Assembly (NCBI RefSeq): GCF_000428905.1 | Contig: NZ_AUAV01000005.1 | Location: forward strand, 186,001 to 250,000 | DNA length: 64,000 nt | Direction of reading: 5' to 3' | Source: Brumicola pallidula DSM 14239 = ACAM 615 | GTDB taxonomy: Bacteria > Pseudomonadota > Gammaproteobacteria > Enterobacterales > Alteromonadaceae | Notes under the pieces: generated by a model | What the model was told of the DNA's origin: nothing | Database searches by the model: none | The model's input: the letters and a program-made list of their open reading frames with translations, nothing else | Position numbers and translations under genes: made by a program | Part shown: positions 8,744 to 19,052 of the stretch, in pieces | Layout: every line of letters starts with the position of its first letter | Numbering within the stretch: position 1 is the first letter of the stretch

Positions 8744-9536
8744 TCTCATAAGTCACCTCGTTGAGTTGCGAACTCGCGTATTAAAAGCACTCTCCTCGGT
8801 GCTGGTTATTTTCATGCTTTTAGCCTATTGGGCTCAAGATTTGTACGGTATTTTAGCCGCCCCACTTGTTGCCACTATTCCTGAAGGCGCTTCAATGATT
8901 GCAACGAGTGTCGCGTCGCCATTTTTTGCACCGTTTAAATTAACTATGGTGCTGTCCTTCTTTATAGCTATTCCTTATGTTTTGTATCAAATATGGGGCT
9001 TTATCGCACCTGGCTTGTATCGAAATGAAAAAAAGTTAGTCGCACCTCTATTACTGTCCAGTACCTTATTATTTTATAGTGGAATTGCCTTTGCTTATTT
9101 TGTCGTGTTTCCACTCGCGTTTAGTTTTTTCAGTGCGGTGGCCCCGGATGACGTGCTTATTAGCCCTGACATTTCTGAATATCTTAGCTTTGTACTAAAA
9201 ATATTTTTCGCATTTGGCGTTGCTTTTGAAATCCCGGTTGCGATTATTCTGATGTGTTGGACCGGAATGACAACCCCAGAGCAATTGCGCAAGAAACGCT
9301 CTCATGTCATTGTCGCCGCATTTGTGGTTGGTATGTTGTTAACCCCACCCGACGTTATTTCGCAAGTATTGTTGGCAATACCAATGTGGTTTTTGTTTGA
9401 GGTGGGGGTCGTTGTCGGCAGTTGGTACACCAAAGATGCAAATCAAAAAGAAGACATTGATGCTGACGATACTGAATACGAAGACTCCAGTGGCCAACAA
9501 AAACACGATAATCAAGAAAATGAGACTAAATCCTAA
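8727..9536 (+). CDS. tatC: Sec-independent translocase subunit TatC
   Basis: Core polytopic Tat subunit that binds the twin-arginine signal, 269 residues. It begins with the family's N-terminal LISHLVELRTRVLKAL, whose Glu and Arg are important for signal recognition. Six hydrophobic segments follow. ALLFYSG-like and FGVAFEIPV segments are recognisable, as is the conserved Pro-rich LTPPDVISQ in the last third. The C-terminal 35 residues form an unusually acidic, Asn/Gln-rich cytoplasmic tail. It overlaps tatB. Confidence 0.97.
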   Translation: MTSQSSLISHLVELRTRVLKALSSVLVIFMLLAYWAQDLYGILAAPLVATIPEGASMIATSVASPFFAPFKLTMVLSFFIAIPYVLYQIWGFIAPGLYRNEKKLVAPLLLSSTLLFYSGIAFAYFVVFPLAFSFFSAVAPDDVLISPDISEYLSFVLKIFFAFGVAFEIPVAIILMCWTGMTTPEQLRKKRSHVIVAAFVVGMLLTPPDVISQVLLAIPMWFLFEVGVVVGSWYTKDANQKEDIDADDTEYEDSSGQQKHDNQENETKS

Positions 9537-9615
9537 TGATGATTACCTTTATTGATGCATTTTACTTATCTAAATGTGACGGTAGGCGCAGCGTTAGAGT
9601 GAAGAGAGCGATGTA

Positions 9616-10413
9616 ATGCATTGGTTTGACATTGGCGTCAATTTACTGGATCGACGCTTTTGTGCAGCCGACGTCATTGCAAGGGCTGCAGGGCAGTCAG
9701 TGGGTCAGCTTTGCGTCATCAGTTCAAACCTTGAAGAAACGCTTGCTGCTCAAGCATTTGTGCAAAATCATAATGACAGTGTCGGCTTTCAACAACTGGT
9801 CTATACGGCAGGCGTTCATCCTCATCATGCAGATGGCTTTTCTGCCGACGTCGTTATTCAATTAAATCAACTAGCGTCCGATAACAACATGGTTGCAATT
9901 GGTGAATGTGGATTGGATTTCAATCGTAACTTTTCAACACAAGAAAATCAGTTGAGCGCCTTTGAAGCTCAGTTGGTTTGTGCTGCCCAGTGCAACAAAA
10001 CGATTTATTTGCATGAACGTGATGCTTTTGAGCCGCAAATTCGCTTATTGAAAGAATATTTACCCAGTATCCCAAACGCAATTGTGCATTGTTTTACAGG
10101 GTCGACTAGGCAAATGGAGGCCTACTTGGAGCTTGGTTGCTATATTGGTATCACTGGGTGGGTTTGTGATGACAAGAGAGGCATTGATTTGCAGCAAGCA
10201 GTAAAATATTTGCCTCTCGATAGGTTGTTGCTTGAAACAGATGCTCCTTATTTGTTCCCAAAAAATGTGAAACCAAGAGCAAAAAATAATGAGCCTTGTT
10301 TTTTACCACATGTCGCTAATAAGGTTGCCGCTTTAAAAGGCATAGATGTCGAGCTACTTTCAGAGGTATCGCTTGAAAATACATATAAAGCATTTGGTCT
10401 AGCTGTTATTTGA
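9616..10413 (+). CDS. tatD: TatD family metal-dependent DNase
   Basis: Amidohydrolase-fold 3'-5' exonuclease of 265 residues, of the TatD proper subgroup. The N terminus FDIGVNL replaces the usual His-x-His as in E. coli TatD. Conserved blocks include AGVHPHHA (metal His), IGECGLDFNRNFS (metal Glu), HCFTG and LLETDAPYL (catalytic Asp). Length matches E. coli TatD. It lies 79 bp after tatC and is not part of the translocon. Its TGA overlaps the ATG of the next gene (ATGA), so the diguanylate cyclase downstream is probably coupled to it. Confidence 0.95.
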   Translation: MHWFDIGVNLLDRRFCAADVIARAAGQSVGQLCVISSNLEETLAAQAFVQNHNDSVGFQQLVYTAGVHPHHADGFSADVVIQLNQLASDNNMVAIGECGLDFNRNFSTQENQLSAFEAQLVCAAQCNKTIYLHERDAFEPQIRLLKEYLPSIPNAIVHCFTGSTRQMEAYLELGCYIGITGWVCDDKRGIDLQQAVKYLPLDRLLLETDAPYLFPKNVKPRAKNNEPCFLPHVANKVAALKGIDVELLSEVSLENTYKAFGLAVI

Positions 10414-12317
10414 TGAGCAACGTAGAGCGAGAGCTATCCTACAATTCCTATTGGCTTGCTGTTTTAGTAGTCGGATTCACTGCGCTCATGCTTTATATGG
10501 TCACTTCATTAGGGCGAGATATCGAAAAGCACGCTTTAGAACAACCAATCTATCATTTTGCAGATGTGTTAAATGAACAAACAATTGATACTATCGATCA
10601 GATTGAAAGTGGCGCCTGGGTTAAAAACGACAAACAGAACTTTGGATTAACGAATGCTTCACAGTGGCTGAAGGTTGACTTCCCACATACACAAAACAGC
10701 CAAGTTTTGGAAGTTGACTATGCAATGATAGATAGCATTCAGATTTGGTTTCGACATAAAAATGACAACAGCGATTATAATCCCGACAGTGGCAGTGATT
10801 ACCGTACTGTTGAGTATTACAATCTAGGAGATAGCCTTAAGTTCTCAGAGCGACCTATTATTCATGATAAATTTTTAATCCCATTACCGGATGCACTAGA
10901 GGGTATTCAGTTGCTGCTAAGGTTGCAATCTACTGGTCCGGTAAAAGCACCTCTAAAGCTTTGGTACAAGCAAGACTATATCGTTTACACCGCATCACAT
11001 CGTCTTTTTATGGGATTATTCTTTGGCTATATGCTGGCCATGGGGCTTATTAATCTATTTTTGTTTATAACAACCCGCAATGTCACGTTTATTACCTACG
11101 CTGGTTATGTTTTCTCCTTCGCCTTACTGATTGGCGCTATCCATGGCCTTGGTTACCGCTTCATTTGGCCACAAAGCCCTTGGTTTGAAGAACGAGCGGC
11201 CGCGATTTTTGCTTTTATGATGATGAGCTTTGTGCTTGTATTCTCATCGCAAATTTTAGAGTTGAGAACGCAAAGCCCAAAATACTACTTGGTATTTAAG
11301 GGCTTTTTCATTATCTATGCCCTGGGAACTGTTTGCTCGCTTTTTGTTGCTTATGCGATCATGATTAGGTTACTACTGCTGTTGCTGCTATTTTCTATTC
11401 CTGTGATATTGCTTGTTAGCTTAAGTTTAGCGTTGAAAGGCAGTGAGATTGCTAAATTTTTTAGTACCGCTTGGCTTGCGCTCCTTTTTTCTGGACTCAC
11501 TGCAGCTGCTGATAATTTTCATTGGATCAGTTTACCCATCGATTCCAGTTATTTATTAATGGTCGGAGCAACCACTGAAACACTGCTGTTGGCTCTTGCT
11601 GTTGCAACTAGCTATAGCGTGCAGCGCCGCGAAGCAAGAAAAGCCCATAGCGAAGCTGCAGAGAACGAAGTGCATGCCATGCAGGCGCAAGACGACGTGC
11701 TCGCATTGCAACAACAAGCACAAATTAGTCTTGAAGAACAAGTAGTGTCGCGAACCCAAGAATTTGAAGAGGCCTTAGTTGGCTTGTCCAAAGTACATGA
11801 CGAATTACAAGGAATGAGTGAAACAGATACGCTGACAGGCTTAACTAACCGGCGTTTTTTTGAAAAACATATTCTTGCTGAAGCAGCCAGAAGCAGACGG
11901 GAAAAGCAACCACTTGCGGTCGCCTTACTCGATATTGATAATTTCAAAAACGTTAACGACAGTTACGGTCATCAATGCGGAGATGATTGCCTGGTAGCCT
12001 TTGCTAATACGCTTAAGAAAATCATAAAGCGCCCCGGTGATTCATTGTCGCGCTACGGGGGAGAAGAGTTCGTAATTTTACTTCCTGATACCACTATTGA
12101 TGGTGCTAAAAAGATACTTGAAAAATTTAGGCTAGCAGTACAGGGTTTAGTCGTCGAAACCCAAGGACAGCGTATTAAATTTACGGTTAGTGCTGGGGTA
12201 ACATCGAGTGTGATTGGCGCAGATAATGAGTGTGACAAGATGTTGGCACTTGCTGATAAACTCTTGTACCAGGCCAAGGAAGCGGGTCGAAATTGTATAA
12301 AGTCGGGTAGCTTCTAA
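10413..12317 (+). CDS. 7TMR-DISM sensor diguanylate cyclase (first copy)
   Basis: Membrane receptor of 634 residues predicted to make c-di-GMP. Order: N-terminal membrane helix (about 10-30); periplasmic beta-rich 7TMR-DISMED2-like ligand-binding domain (about 45-185); a block of seven hydrophobic segments, 7TMR-DISM_7TM-like (about 195-400); a Gln/Glu-rich coiled coil (about 400-460); and a C-terminal GGDEF domain. The catalytic motif is RYGGEEF, and RPGD five residues before it is an intact inhibitory I-site, so an active, product-inhibited enzyme is expected. The ATG at 10413 overlaps the tatD stop. A TTG at 10410 is also in frame but less likely. The next gene is a close paralogue. Confidence 0.92.
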   Translation: MSNVERELSYNSYWLAVLVVGFTALMLYMVTSLGRDIEKHALEQPIYHFADVLNEQTIDTIDQIESGAWVKNDKQNFGLTNASQWLKVDFPHTQNSQVLEVDYAMIDSIQIWFRHKNDNSDYNPDSGSDYRTVEYYNLGDSLKFSERPIIHDKFLIPLPDALEGIQLLLRLQSTGPVKAPLKLWYKQDYIVYTASHRLFMGLFFGYMLAMGLINLFLFITTRNVTFITYAGYVFSFALLIGAIHGLGYRFIWPQSPWFEERAAAIFAFMMMSFVLVFSSQILELRTQSPKYYLVFKGFFIIYALGTVCSLFVAYAIMIRLLLLLLLFSIPVILLVSLSLALKGSEIAKFFSTAWLALLFSGLTAAADNFHWISLPIDSSYLLMVGATTETLLLALAVATSYSVQRREARKAHSEAAENEVHAMQAQDDVLALQQQAQISLEEQVVSRTQEFEEALVGLSKVHDELQGMSETDTLTGLTNRRFFEKHILAEAARSRREKQPLAVALLDIDNFKNVNDSYGHQCGDDCLVAFANTLKKIIKRPGDSLSRYGGEEFVILLPDTTIDGAKKILEKFRLAVQGLVVETQGQRIKFTVSAGVTSSVIGADNECDKMLALADKLLYQAKEAGRNCIKSGSF

Positions 12318-14236
12318 TGAACAATAAAAGCAACAACGTAATTAATGAAGTCAGCCTAAACGGTGCAACAGCATCAAATCGCAATGGTTTGTGGGTTGCC
12401 GTGCTTATTATGTTACTTGGCGTTGTCCTATTTAGTTTGGTCTCCAATTCGTCAGTGCACAGTGAAGTTCCGCTGATAAATAAAAAAGCTAAATTACATA
12501 TTGCACCAACTGCCACTGATAATATTCAGAAAATCATGTATTTGGCTGATTCTGAATGGCAATCCATCAAGCATAGTAACTTTGGGATATCGCCAAAACC
12601 ACATTGGTTTAAGGTTCAAATACCAAGTAATACTGCTAAAGACCAGCGTTTAATCGAAGTATCCTTCGCAAATTTGGATTTTGTAGATGTTTGGTTTGTT
12701 GATCAAACTCATGAACAACCTGTGATCCTAAGTCAATTTAAAAGCGGGGACGATTTTGCTTTTATGCAACGAGAAATAGCCCACGATCAATTCATCTTTG
12801 CTATTCCCGATAGTGCCTCGACGCTGTCACTTTACCTGCGTGTTGAAACTCAAGGGCTTATAAACGTTCCTATAAAACTGTGGGCAGAAGAGGAATATAT
12901 TCAATTTATCGCCTCGCATAGGGTCTTTATTGGTATTTTTTATGGTTTTATGGCTGCAATGGCACTGATTAATTTATTCTTGTTTGTTACATCCCGAAAT
13001 ATAAGCACCTTGTTGTACGCCGGTTATGTGATTTGTTTAGCCGTTACCTTAGCAAGCAGCCAAGGAATAGCGTACCGGTTCTTATGGCCTCAAAGTACTC
13101 TTTTTCAGCAGTATGCAACCCTGTTCTTTGCGTCTTCAATGGTGTTTTTCTCGAGTTCTTTTACAGCTAGGTTACTCGATATTAAAAATGATTTTCACCT
13201 CTTGTACCAGTTCTATAAAGCCATTCGTGTTGTGATCGTTGTCTATATTGTTTGTATATTTATGCTGCCTTTCAGCGTCGTGGTTTCAATCTTAGCACCC
13301 ATGCTCTTAATAATAATGTTTGTCATATTTTCGTCGACTATTTATATTGCGTTTAAAGGAAACTCAATTGCTAAATATTTGTTAGCTGCTTGGTGTTCCT
13401 TGTCGTTCAGTGGTTTATTTGTATTGGTAGACAGCGTCGGTTGGATAAGTTTGAAACTCGAACCGAGTTACCTAATGATGGTCGGATCTGCCATAGCAAC
13501 CCTTTTCATGGCGCTGGGACTAGCAATGCGATTTAACGCGCAACGTATTGCTGCCAAGCAAGCATATATAAAAGCTGGAGAAAACAAACACAAAGCGATG
13601 CAAGCAAAGAAAGAACTAATGCGTCTGCAGATAGAAACAAAAGACCGTCTTGAATATGCGGTAGGCGAGAGAACTTATGAGCTAGAAATTGCTATTAGAG
13701 AGCTTAATGAAGCAAATCATGAGCTAGAACGTAAAACCGCTATCGACGCTCTGACCGGTGTTGCGAATAGAAGACTATATGACAAAAAAGTGTTAGCTGA
13801 AGCTCGCAGAAGCCGCCGAGAAAAGACTCCTCTTGCTATTGCGATGATAGATATTGACGATTTTAAATCTGTGAATGATACCTATGGTCATCAATGCGGT
13901 GATGAGGCATTGAAGCATTTTACTGGTATTCTTAAGGAATGTATTAAGCGTCCTTCTGATACAATTTGTCGTTATGGCGGCGAAGAGTTTGTGGTTATTT
14001 TACCAAATACAGATTTGGAAGGTGCCGCAGTGTTGATGGAACGTGTTCGTGCAATGACCGAAGCTAGCCAGCTTAATTGCGAAGGAGAGGTGATTAAGTT
14101 TACCGTCAGTATTGGCGTTGCTACGCGAGTTATTTCGGCAGATTCTGAATCTGAATTGCTCAACGCATTTGCCGACAAGTTACTATACAAAGCCAAAGAG
14201 GCCGGACGAAATCAAGTTATGTCTGCCGTGTTTTAA
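12317..14236 (+). CDS. 7TMR-DISM sensor diguanylate cyclase (second copy)
   Basis: Paralogue of the preceding gene, 639 residues, same domain order: membrane helix, DISMED2-like periplasmic domain, seven hydrophobic segments, coiled coil, GGDEF. The 7TM start, ASHRVFIGIFYGFM, is nearly the same as ASHRLFMGLFFGYM in the first copy; the periplasmic domains are much more diverged, so the two probably bind different ligands. The catalytic motif RYGGEEF and an I-site (RPSD) are intact. Start and stop codons of the two genes share one base (TAATG), indicating translational coupling. hemB follows after 20 bp. Confidence 0.92.
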   Translation: MNNKSNNVINEVSLNGATASNRNGLWVAVLIMLLGVVLFSLVSNSSVHSEVPLINKKAKLHIAPTATDNIQKIMYLADSEWQSIKHSNFGISPKPHWFKVQIPSNTAKDQRLIEVSFANLDFVDVWFVDQTHEQPVILSQFKSGDDFAFMQREIAHDQFIFAIPDSASTLSLYLRVETQGLINVPIKLWAEEEYIQFIASHRVFIGIFYGFMAAMALINLFLFVTSRNISTLLYAGYVICLAVTLASSQGIAYRFLWPQSTLFQQYATLFFASSMVFFSSSFTARLLDIKNDFHLLYQFYKAIRVVIVVYIVCIFMLPFSVVVSILAPMLLIIMFVIFSSTIYIAFKGNSIAKYLLAAWCSLSFSGLFVLVDSVGWISLKLEPSYLMMVGSAIATLFMALGLAMRFNAQRIAAKQAYIKAGENKHKAMQAKKELMRLQIETKDRLEYAVGERTYELEIAIRELNEANHELERKTAIDALTGVANRRLYDKKVLAEARRSRREKTPLAIAMIDIDDFKSVNDTYGHQCGDEALKHFTGILKECIKRPSDTICRYGGEEFVVILPNTDLEGAAVLMERVRAMTEASQLNCEGEVIKFTVSIGVATRVISADSESELLNAFADKLLYKAKEAGRNQVMSAVF

Positions 14237-14247
14237 AATATTGATAA

Positions 14248-15252
<1,005 letters not shown>

Positions 15253-15269
15253 ACGAATCTGGGTTTTAG

Positions 15270-15289
15270 GAGGCAGTTAAAACTGCCTC
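15270..15289. terminator. Hairpin between convergent hemB and panC
   Basis: Inverted repeat gaggcagt / actgcctc with a short AT loop, lying in the 40 bp between the two convergent stop codons. It could terminate both transcripts. There is no good T-run on either side, so a fully intrinsic terminator is uncertain. Confidence 0.45.
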
Positions 15290-15292
15290 AAA

Positions 15293-16141
15293 CTAAATCT
15301 GAACTTGAATGTTATCAATAATCCGCGTTTTTCCTAAAAAACCAGCACCGAGAATAACCAGTTCTTTGTCTTCATGACTTGGTTGCAATAAACTACTGGC
15401 AGAACGAATATCGATATAATCAGGCTTAAAACCTATACTTGCCAAGCGTTCTCTATTTTCCTGAAGCAAGATCGAAAAGTCTCTGCGACCCCCTTTTATT
15501 TCAACGGCAATGTTTGCGATCAATTTATACAAGCCCGGTGCAATTTCACGTTGTTTTTTATCCAAGTAATTATTTCTCGAACTCATCGCTAAGCCGTCAT
15601 CTTCGCGCTCTGTGGTGACCCCATGTATGGTCAAATTCATAGATAAATCAGTCACCATGGCCTTAATCACTTGCAACTGCTGAAAGTCTTTTTCTCCAAA
15701 AAAAGCCATATTTGGCTGCACCATATTAAATAATTTACACACGATAGTAGCAACGCCTCGGAAATGGCCAGGACGACTTGCACCGCAAATCATATAAGAT
15801 AGGCCGGGTACCTCAACAAAAGTTTGCTGTTCTAAACCCCTGCTGTATATATCACTGACTTTAGGCATAAACAAAACATCAACGCCCAATTCAGCTAACG
15901 ATACTTTATCTTGTTCCATTGTTCTTGGATAGGCATCCAGATCTTCGTCAGGTCCAAATTGCAATGGGTTAACGAAAATTGAAACGACCACTCGACTTGC
16001 GTACTTCTTGGCTTCTTTAACCAGTTTTAAATGCCCATTATGTAAGTTGCCCATTGTCGGCACAAATGCAATCACCTGCTTCTGTGATTGCCATTCGCGG
16101 CGAGTTTCTCTTAGTGTTTGTATGTCACAGACTATTTGCAT
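15293..16141 (-). CDS. panC: Pantothenate synthetase
   Basis: Joins pantoate and beta-alanine using ATP, the last step of vitamin B5 synthesis; 282 residues. The nucleotidyl-transferase HIGH-like motif is in [10 protein letters not shown] (about residues 28-37). A SSRN block corresponds to the KMSKS-like loop of the family ([10 protein letters not shown]). FGEKDFQQL and FVNPLQFGP are also characteristic. It lies 5 bp downstream of panB, the pathway's first enzyme, in the same operon. Confidence 0.97.
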   Translation of the reverse strand: MQIVCDIQTLRETRREWQSQKQVIAFVPTMGNLHNGHLKLVKEAKKYASRVVVSIFVNPLQFGPDEDLDAYPRTMEQDKVSLAELGVDVLFMPKVSDIYSRGLEQQTFVEVPGLSYMICGASRPGHFRGVATIVCKLFNMVQPNMAFFGEKDFQQLQVIKAMVTDLSMNLTIHGVTTEREDDGLAMSSRNNYLDKKQREIAPGLYKLIANIAVEIKGGRRDFSILLQENRERLASIGFKPDYIDIRSASSLLQPSHEDKELVILGAGFLGKTRIIDNIQVQI

Positions 16142-16146
16142 ATAAC

Positions 16147-16941
16147 TTACTCGAAAGAATGTTCAGGAGCAGGAAAACGTGTCGCTTTAACGTCGTCTAT
16201 ATAGGCGGTTACGGCTGAGCGCATGTCAGTGTTTTCGACTAAATAGTTTTTACTAAATTTAGGCATATAATTGGCGCTAATACCAAACATGTCATGCATC
16301 ACCAAAATTTGTCCATCGGTACTGACTCCGGCTCCGATCCCTATTACTGGAATTTTTAAGGTTTCACAGATGAGTTTAGCAACTGAACTTGGAATACATT
16401 CTAAAACCAGTAATTGAATACCTGCGGTTTCAAGTTTAATCGCAGCGGCTACCATTTTTTGGGCTTGTTCATTTTCCCTTCCTTGCACTTTAAAGCCACC
16501 AAAAACATGCACCGATTGAGGCGTTAAACCTAAATGTCCGCAGACAGGGATCCCGCGTTCAACCAGTCCGGTGACTGTCTGTGCGAGCCACTCACCACCT
16601 TCAACCTTGACCATACTTGCGCCACTTGCCATTACCTTTGCCGCGTTGTTATAAGCTTGTTCTGGCGTTGCGTAACTCATAAATGGCATATCCGCTACAA
16701 CAAAGGCTCGGTTGACTCCGTTACGGACGCAAGCAGTATGATAGGTAATATCATCGACGCTAACAGACAATGTGTCGTCGTGACCTTTCAGTACCATGCC
16801 TAGTGAGTCACCAATGAGAATGACATCGATTAATTGCTCATCAAACATTTTTGCAAAGCTGGCATCATATGCCGTAAGCGCTGCTATTTTTTCGCCTTTT
16901 TGCTTTAATTGCATTAGCGTTGATGTGGTCACTTTTTTCAT
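16147..16941 (-). CDS. panB: 3-methyl-2-oxobutanoate hydroxymethyltransferase
   Basis: Transfers a hydroxymethyl group from methylene-THF to alpha-ketoisovalerate to give ketopantoate; 264 residues, TIM barrel. Visible motifs are [20 protein letters not shown] (metal-binding Asp), [15 protein letters not shown] and VIGIGAG. It sits between folK (17 bp upstream) and panC (5 bp downstream). The folK neighbour fits its folate cofactor. Confidence 0.97.
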   Translation of the reverse strand: MKKVTTSTLMQLKQKGEKIAALTAYDASFAKMFDEQLIDVILIGDSLGMVLKGHDDTLSVSVDDITYHTACVRNGVNRAFVVADMPFMSYATPEQAYNNAAKVMASGASMVKVEGGEWLAQTVTGLVERGIPVCGHLGLTPQSVHVFGGFKVQGRENEQAQKMVAAAIKLETAGIQLLVLECIPSSVAKLICETLKIPVIGIGAGVSTDGQILVMHDMFGISANYMPKFSKNYLVENTDMRSAVTAYIDDVKATRFPAPEHSFE

Positions 16942-16958
16942 CTGCTTATCTCTATTAA

Positions 16959-17486
16959 TTACGTCGCACTAGCGTTTATTTTGATACTAAACGTTTTTGT
17001 ATCAAGACGATACAGCCCCTCTAAATTGCATTTGGCAACCCAGGTAGCGACAGGATGCCCATCCTGCATGATTAAATCGGGCGAAAGTTCAAATAATGGC
17101 ACTAACACAAACTCTCTTTCGTGCATGCCATAGTGAGGTAGCGTGAGGTCTTTAGTTTTTAAGGACATATCATTATAGAGCAATATATCTAAATCTAATG
17201 TACGAGGACCCCAGCGATCACCTTGACGCTGACGACCTTGTTGATTTTCAATGTTTTGTAGTGTTGCCAATAACTCTTGCGGTTGCAGGGATGTCTTAAT
17301 TTTACAAACAGCATTCACGTAGTTAGGTTGATCTTGAGGTCCCATTGGTGAACTGGAGTAAAAATGCGAACTAGCAAGCAAAACCATTTGGCTGTGCATG
17401 CCTATCGTTTCCAATGCTTTTTCAAGCTGTTTTACAGGAGCGCCAAGATTACTTCCTAGGCCAATATAAGCAATATCCGACAACAT
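16959..17486 (-). CDS. folK: 2-amino-4-hydroxy-6-hydroxymethyldihydropteridine pyrophosphokinase
   Basis: HPPK of folate synthesis: transfers pyrophosphate from ATP to the pterin. 175 residues, standard length. Family motifs are YIGLGSNLG at the N terminus, the DQPNYVNAV pterin-binding region and [14 protein letters not shown], which holds the two Mg-binding Asp residues. The stop of pcnB and the start of folK are 2 bp apart, so the two are coupled. Confidence 0.96.
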   Translation of the reverse strand: MLSDIAYIGLGSNLGAPVKQLEKALETIGMHSQMVLLASSHFYSSSPMGPQDQPNYVNAVCKIKTSLQPQELLATLQNIENQQGRQRQGDRWGPRTLDLDILLYNDMSLKTKDLTLPHYGMHEREFVLVPLFELSPDLIMQDGHPVATWVAKCNLEGLYRLDTKTFSIKINASAT

Positions 17487-17488
17487 GA

Positions 17489-18871
17489 TTAATTAGCTTT
17501 CCGTTTTTTATTGAACTTTCTTTTTTTGGGAGCGCCAGATTCTTTACGCAAATCAGCAATCATATCTTTGCGTTGCTCGGGCGTCACTTCTTGAAACTCT
17601 GTCCACCATTCTCCTAATTCAAGCAAATCACCACCTTCAATTTCGCCTCTAATCAGTAAAAAATCATAAGCAGCTCTAAACTTCGGGTGACTTAATGTTT
17701 GATATGCGCGACGTCCGAATCGTTTAGGCAAGCGTAACTGCAGTTGCCATATTTCGCGCACCGGCATACTAAAGCGTTTAGGGATCATGATACGCTGAGT
17801 TTGCTTATGTAAAACCTCGCCGACAGCAATATTAAATGCATCATGATATGCAACGCCAGACTCACTCATTATTAACTGGGTGCGTTCTTCGACAGGATAC
17901 CAAAGAAACGCCGCGTACAGAAAGGCTGGAGTGACACGCTGTTCATTGTTAATGCGGTCATCGGTGTTTTTAAGCACTTTTTCAACGAGTTTTATTTCTC
18001 TACACGTATCATCAATGAGTAAAGGAGCAAGTTGTGGGAATAACTGTGCAAATAGCCCATATTCGTGCAGCAAATGGAAAGTGCGAAGTCCGCAACCACC
18101 CACTAACAACTTAAGTACTTCTTCAAACAATCTCGCGGCAGGGATGTTGGCAAGTAAATGCGCTAGTTCTTTAATCTGGTCACCGACTTCGACAGGGATC
18201 GACATACCTAGTTTCGAACTAAAGCGAATAGCGCGGATCATGCGCACTGGATCTTCGCGAAAACGCGTTGCAGGATCCCCAATGAGTTCTATTTTCTTTT
18301 CTTTGATGGATGTCATTCCATCAGCAAAATCAATGATGCTTTGATCTTTTGCACTAAAATACATCGCATTAAAAGTAAAATCACGGCGTTCGGCATCCTC
18401 TTCAATACTGCCAAATACGTTATCACGCAACAATTGACCTTGTTGGTCTTGTTTTGCCAGCACATCATCAACTTGGTTGCCGCGGCGTCCTTTTACTTGG
18501 ACCTTATTATCTTCTTCGTTTGCATTCACATCTTCATGGTGTCCGCGAAATGTGGCTACTTCGATAATATCTCTGCCAAAAACGATGTGCGCTAAACGAA
18601 AGCGTCGACCTATCAATCGGCAGTTGCGAAAGCAGTCTTTTATTTGTTCAGGAGTTGCATTGGTCGCAATATCGAAATCTTTGGGCGCTTTGCCCATCAA
18701 TTTGTCGCGAATACAGCCGCCTACTAAATAAGCTTCATATCCTTTCGTGTTTAGTCGTCGAAGCACTGAGAGCGCGTTGTCACTAATGTCAGAAAACGTT
18801 ACTGGGTGCTGTCCTTTCGGGATAACTACCGGGTTAATCACTGATTTTTTTGTTGCTGGGGTGCTTGGCAT
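17489..18871 (-). CDS. pcnB: Poly(A) polymerase I
   Basis: Adds 3' poly(A) tails to RNA and promotes decay by PNPase and RNase II; about 460 residues. The nucleotidyltransferase core has LVGGCIRDKLMG and the two catalytic Asp residues in KDFDIATNATPEQ. The FTFNAMYF and RFREDPVRMIRAIRF blocks follow. The C terminus is a very basic Lys/Arg tail (KKRKFNKKRK-like), presumably RNA-binding. The ATG at 18871 has AAGGTGG directly upstream and is preferred over the in-frame TTG at 18895. Confidence 0.95.
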   Translation of the reverse strand: MPSTPATKKSVINPVVIPKGQHPVTFSDISDNALSVLRRLNTKGYEAYLVGGCIRDKLMGKAPKDFDIATNATPEQIKDCFRNCRLIGRRFRLAHIVFGRDIIEVATFRGHHEDVNANEEDNKVQVKGRRGNQVDDVLAKQDQQGQLLRDNVFGSIEEDAERRDFTFNAMYFSAKDQSIIDFADGMTSIKEKKIELIGDPATRFREDPVRMIRAIRFSSKLGMSIPVEVGDQIKELAHLLANIPAARLFEEVLKLLVGGCGLRTFHLLHEYGLFAQLFPQLAPLLIDDTCREIKLVEKVLKNTDDRINNEQRVTPAFLYAAFLWYPVEERTQLIMSESGVAYHDAFNIAVGEVLHKQTQRIMIPKRFSMPVREIWQLQLRLPKRFGRRAYQTLSHPKFRAAYDFLLIRGEIEGGDLLELGEWWTEFQEVTPEQRKDMIADLRKESGAPKKRKFNKKRKAN

Positions 18872-18974
18872 GCCACCTTGACCTATTATTAACAACGCTA
18901 TTAAGCGTCGTCTTTGTTATTATTGTAGTGTATGTCGTACTCATACTGTTTTGAAACCGTCTTAGATTCTATTT

Positions 18975-19026
18975 AACCGCGATCTATAACCGCGATCTAT
19001 AACCTCAATCTATAATCGCACTTTAT
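18975..19026. repeat. 13-bp tandem repeat between gluQ and pcnB
   Basis: Four head-to-tail 13-bp units. The first two are identical (aaccgcgatctat); the third and fourth carry substitutions (aacctcaatctat, aatcgcactttat). They fill part of the 180-bp spacer upstream of pcnB. A degenerate fifth unit follows. Confidence 0.8.
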
Positions 19027-19052
19027 ATCGCAATGTAAATTAAGTGGATGAA

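Noticed and set aside
17880-18344. 154-codon plus-strand ORF inside pcnB
   Set aside because: Complete antisense overlap with pcnB; Ser-rich translation typical of a reverse-strand shadow.
18975-19026. Possible CRISPR or iteron-type array
   Set aside because: Units are contiguous 13-mers with no spacers, only four copies, and no cas or replication genes nearby.
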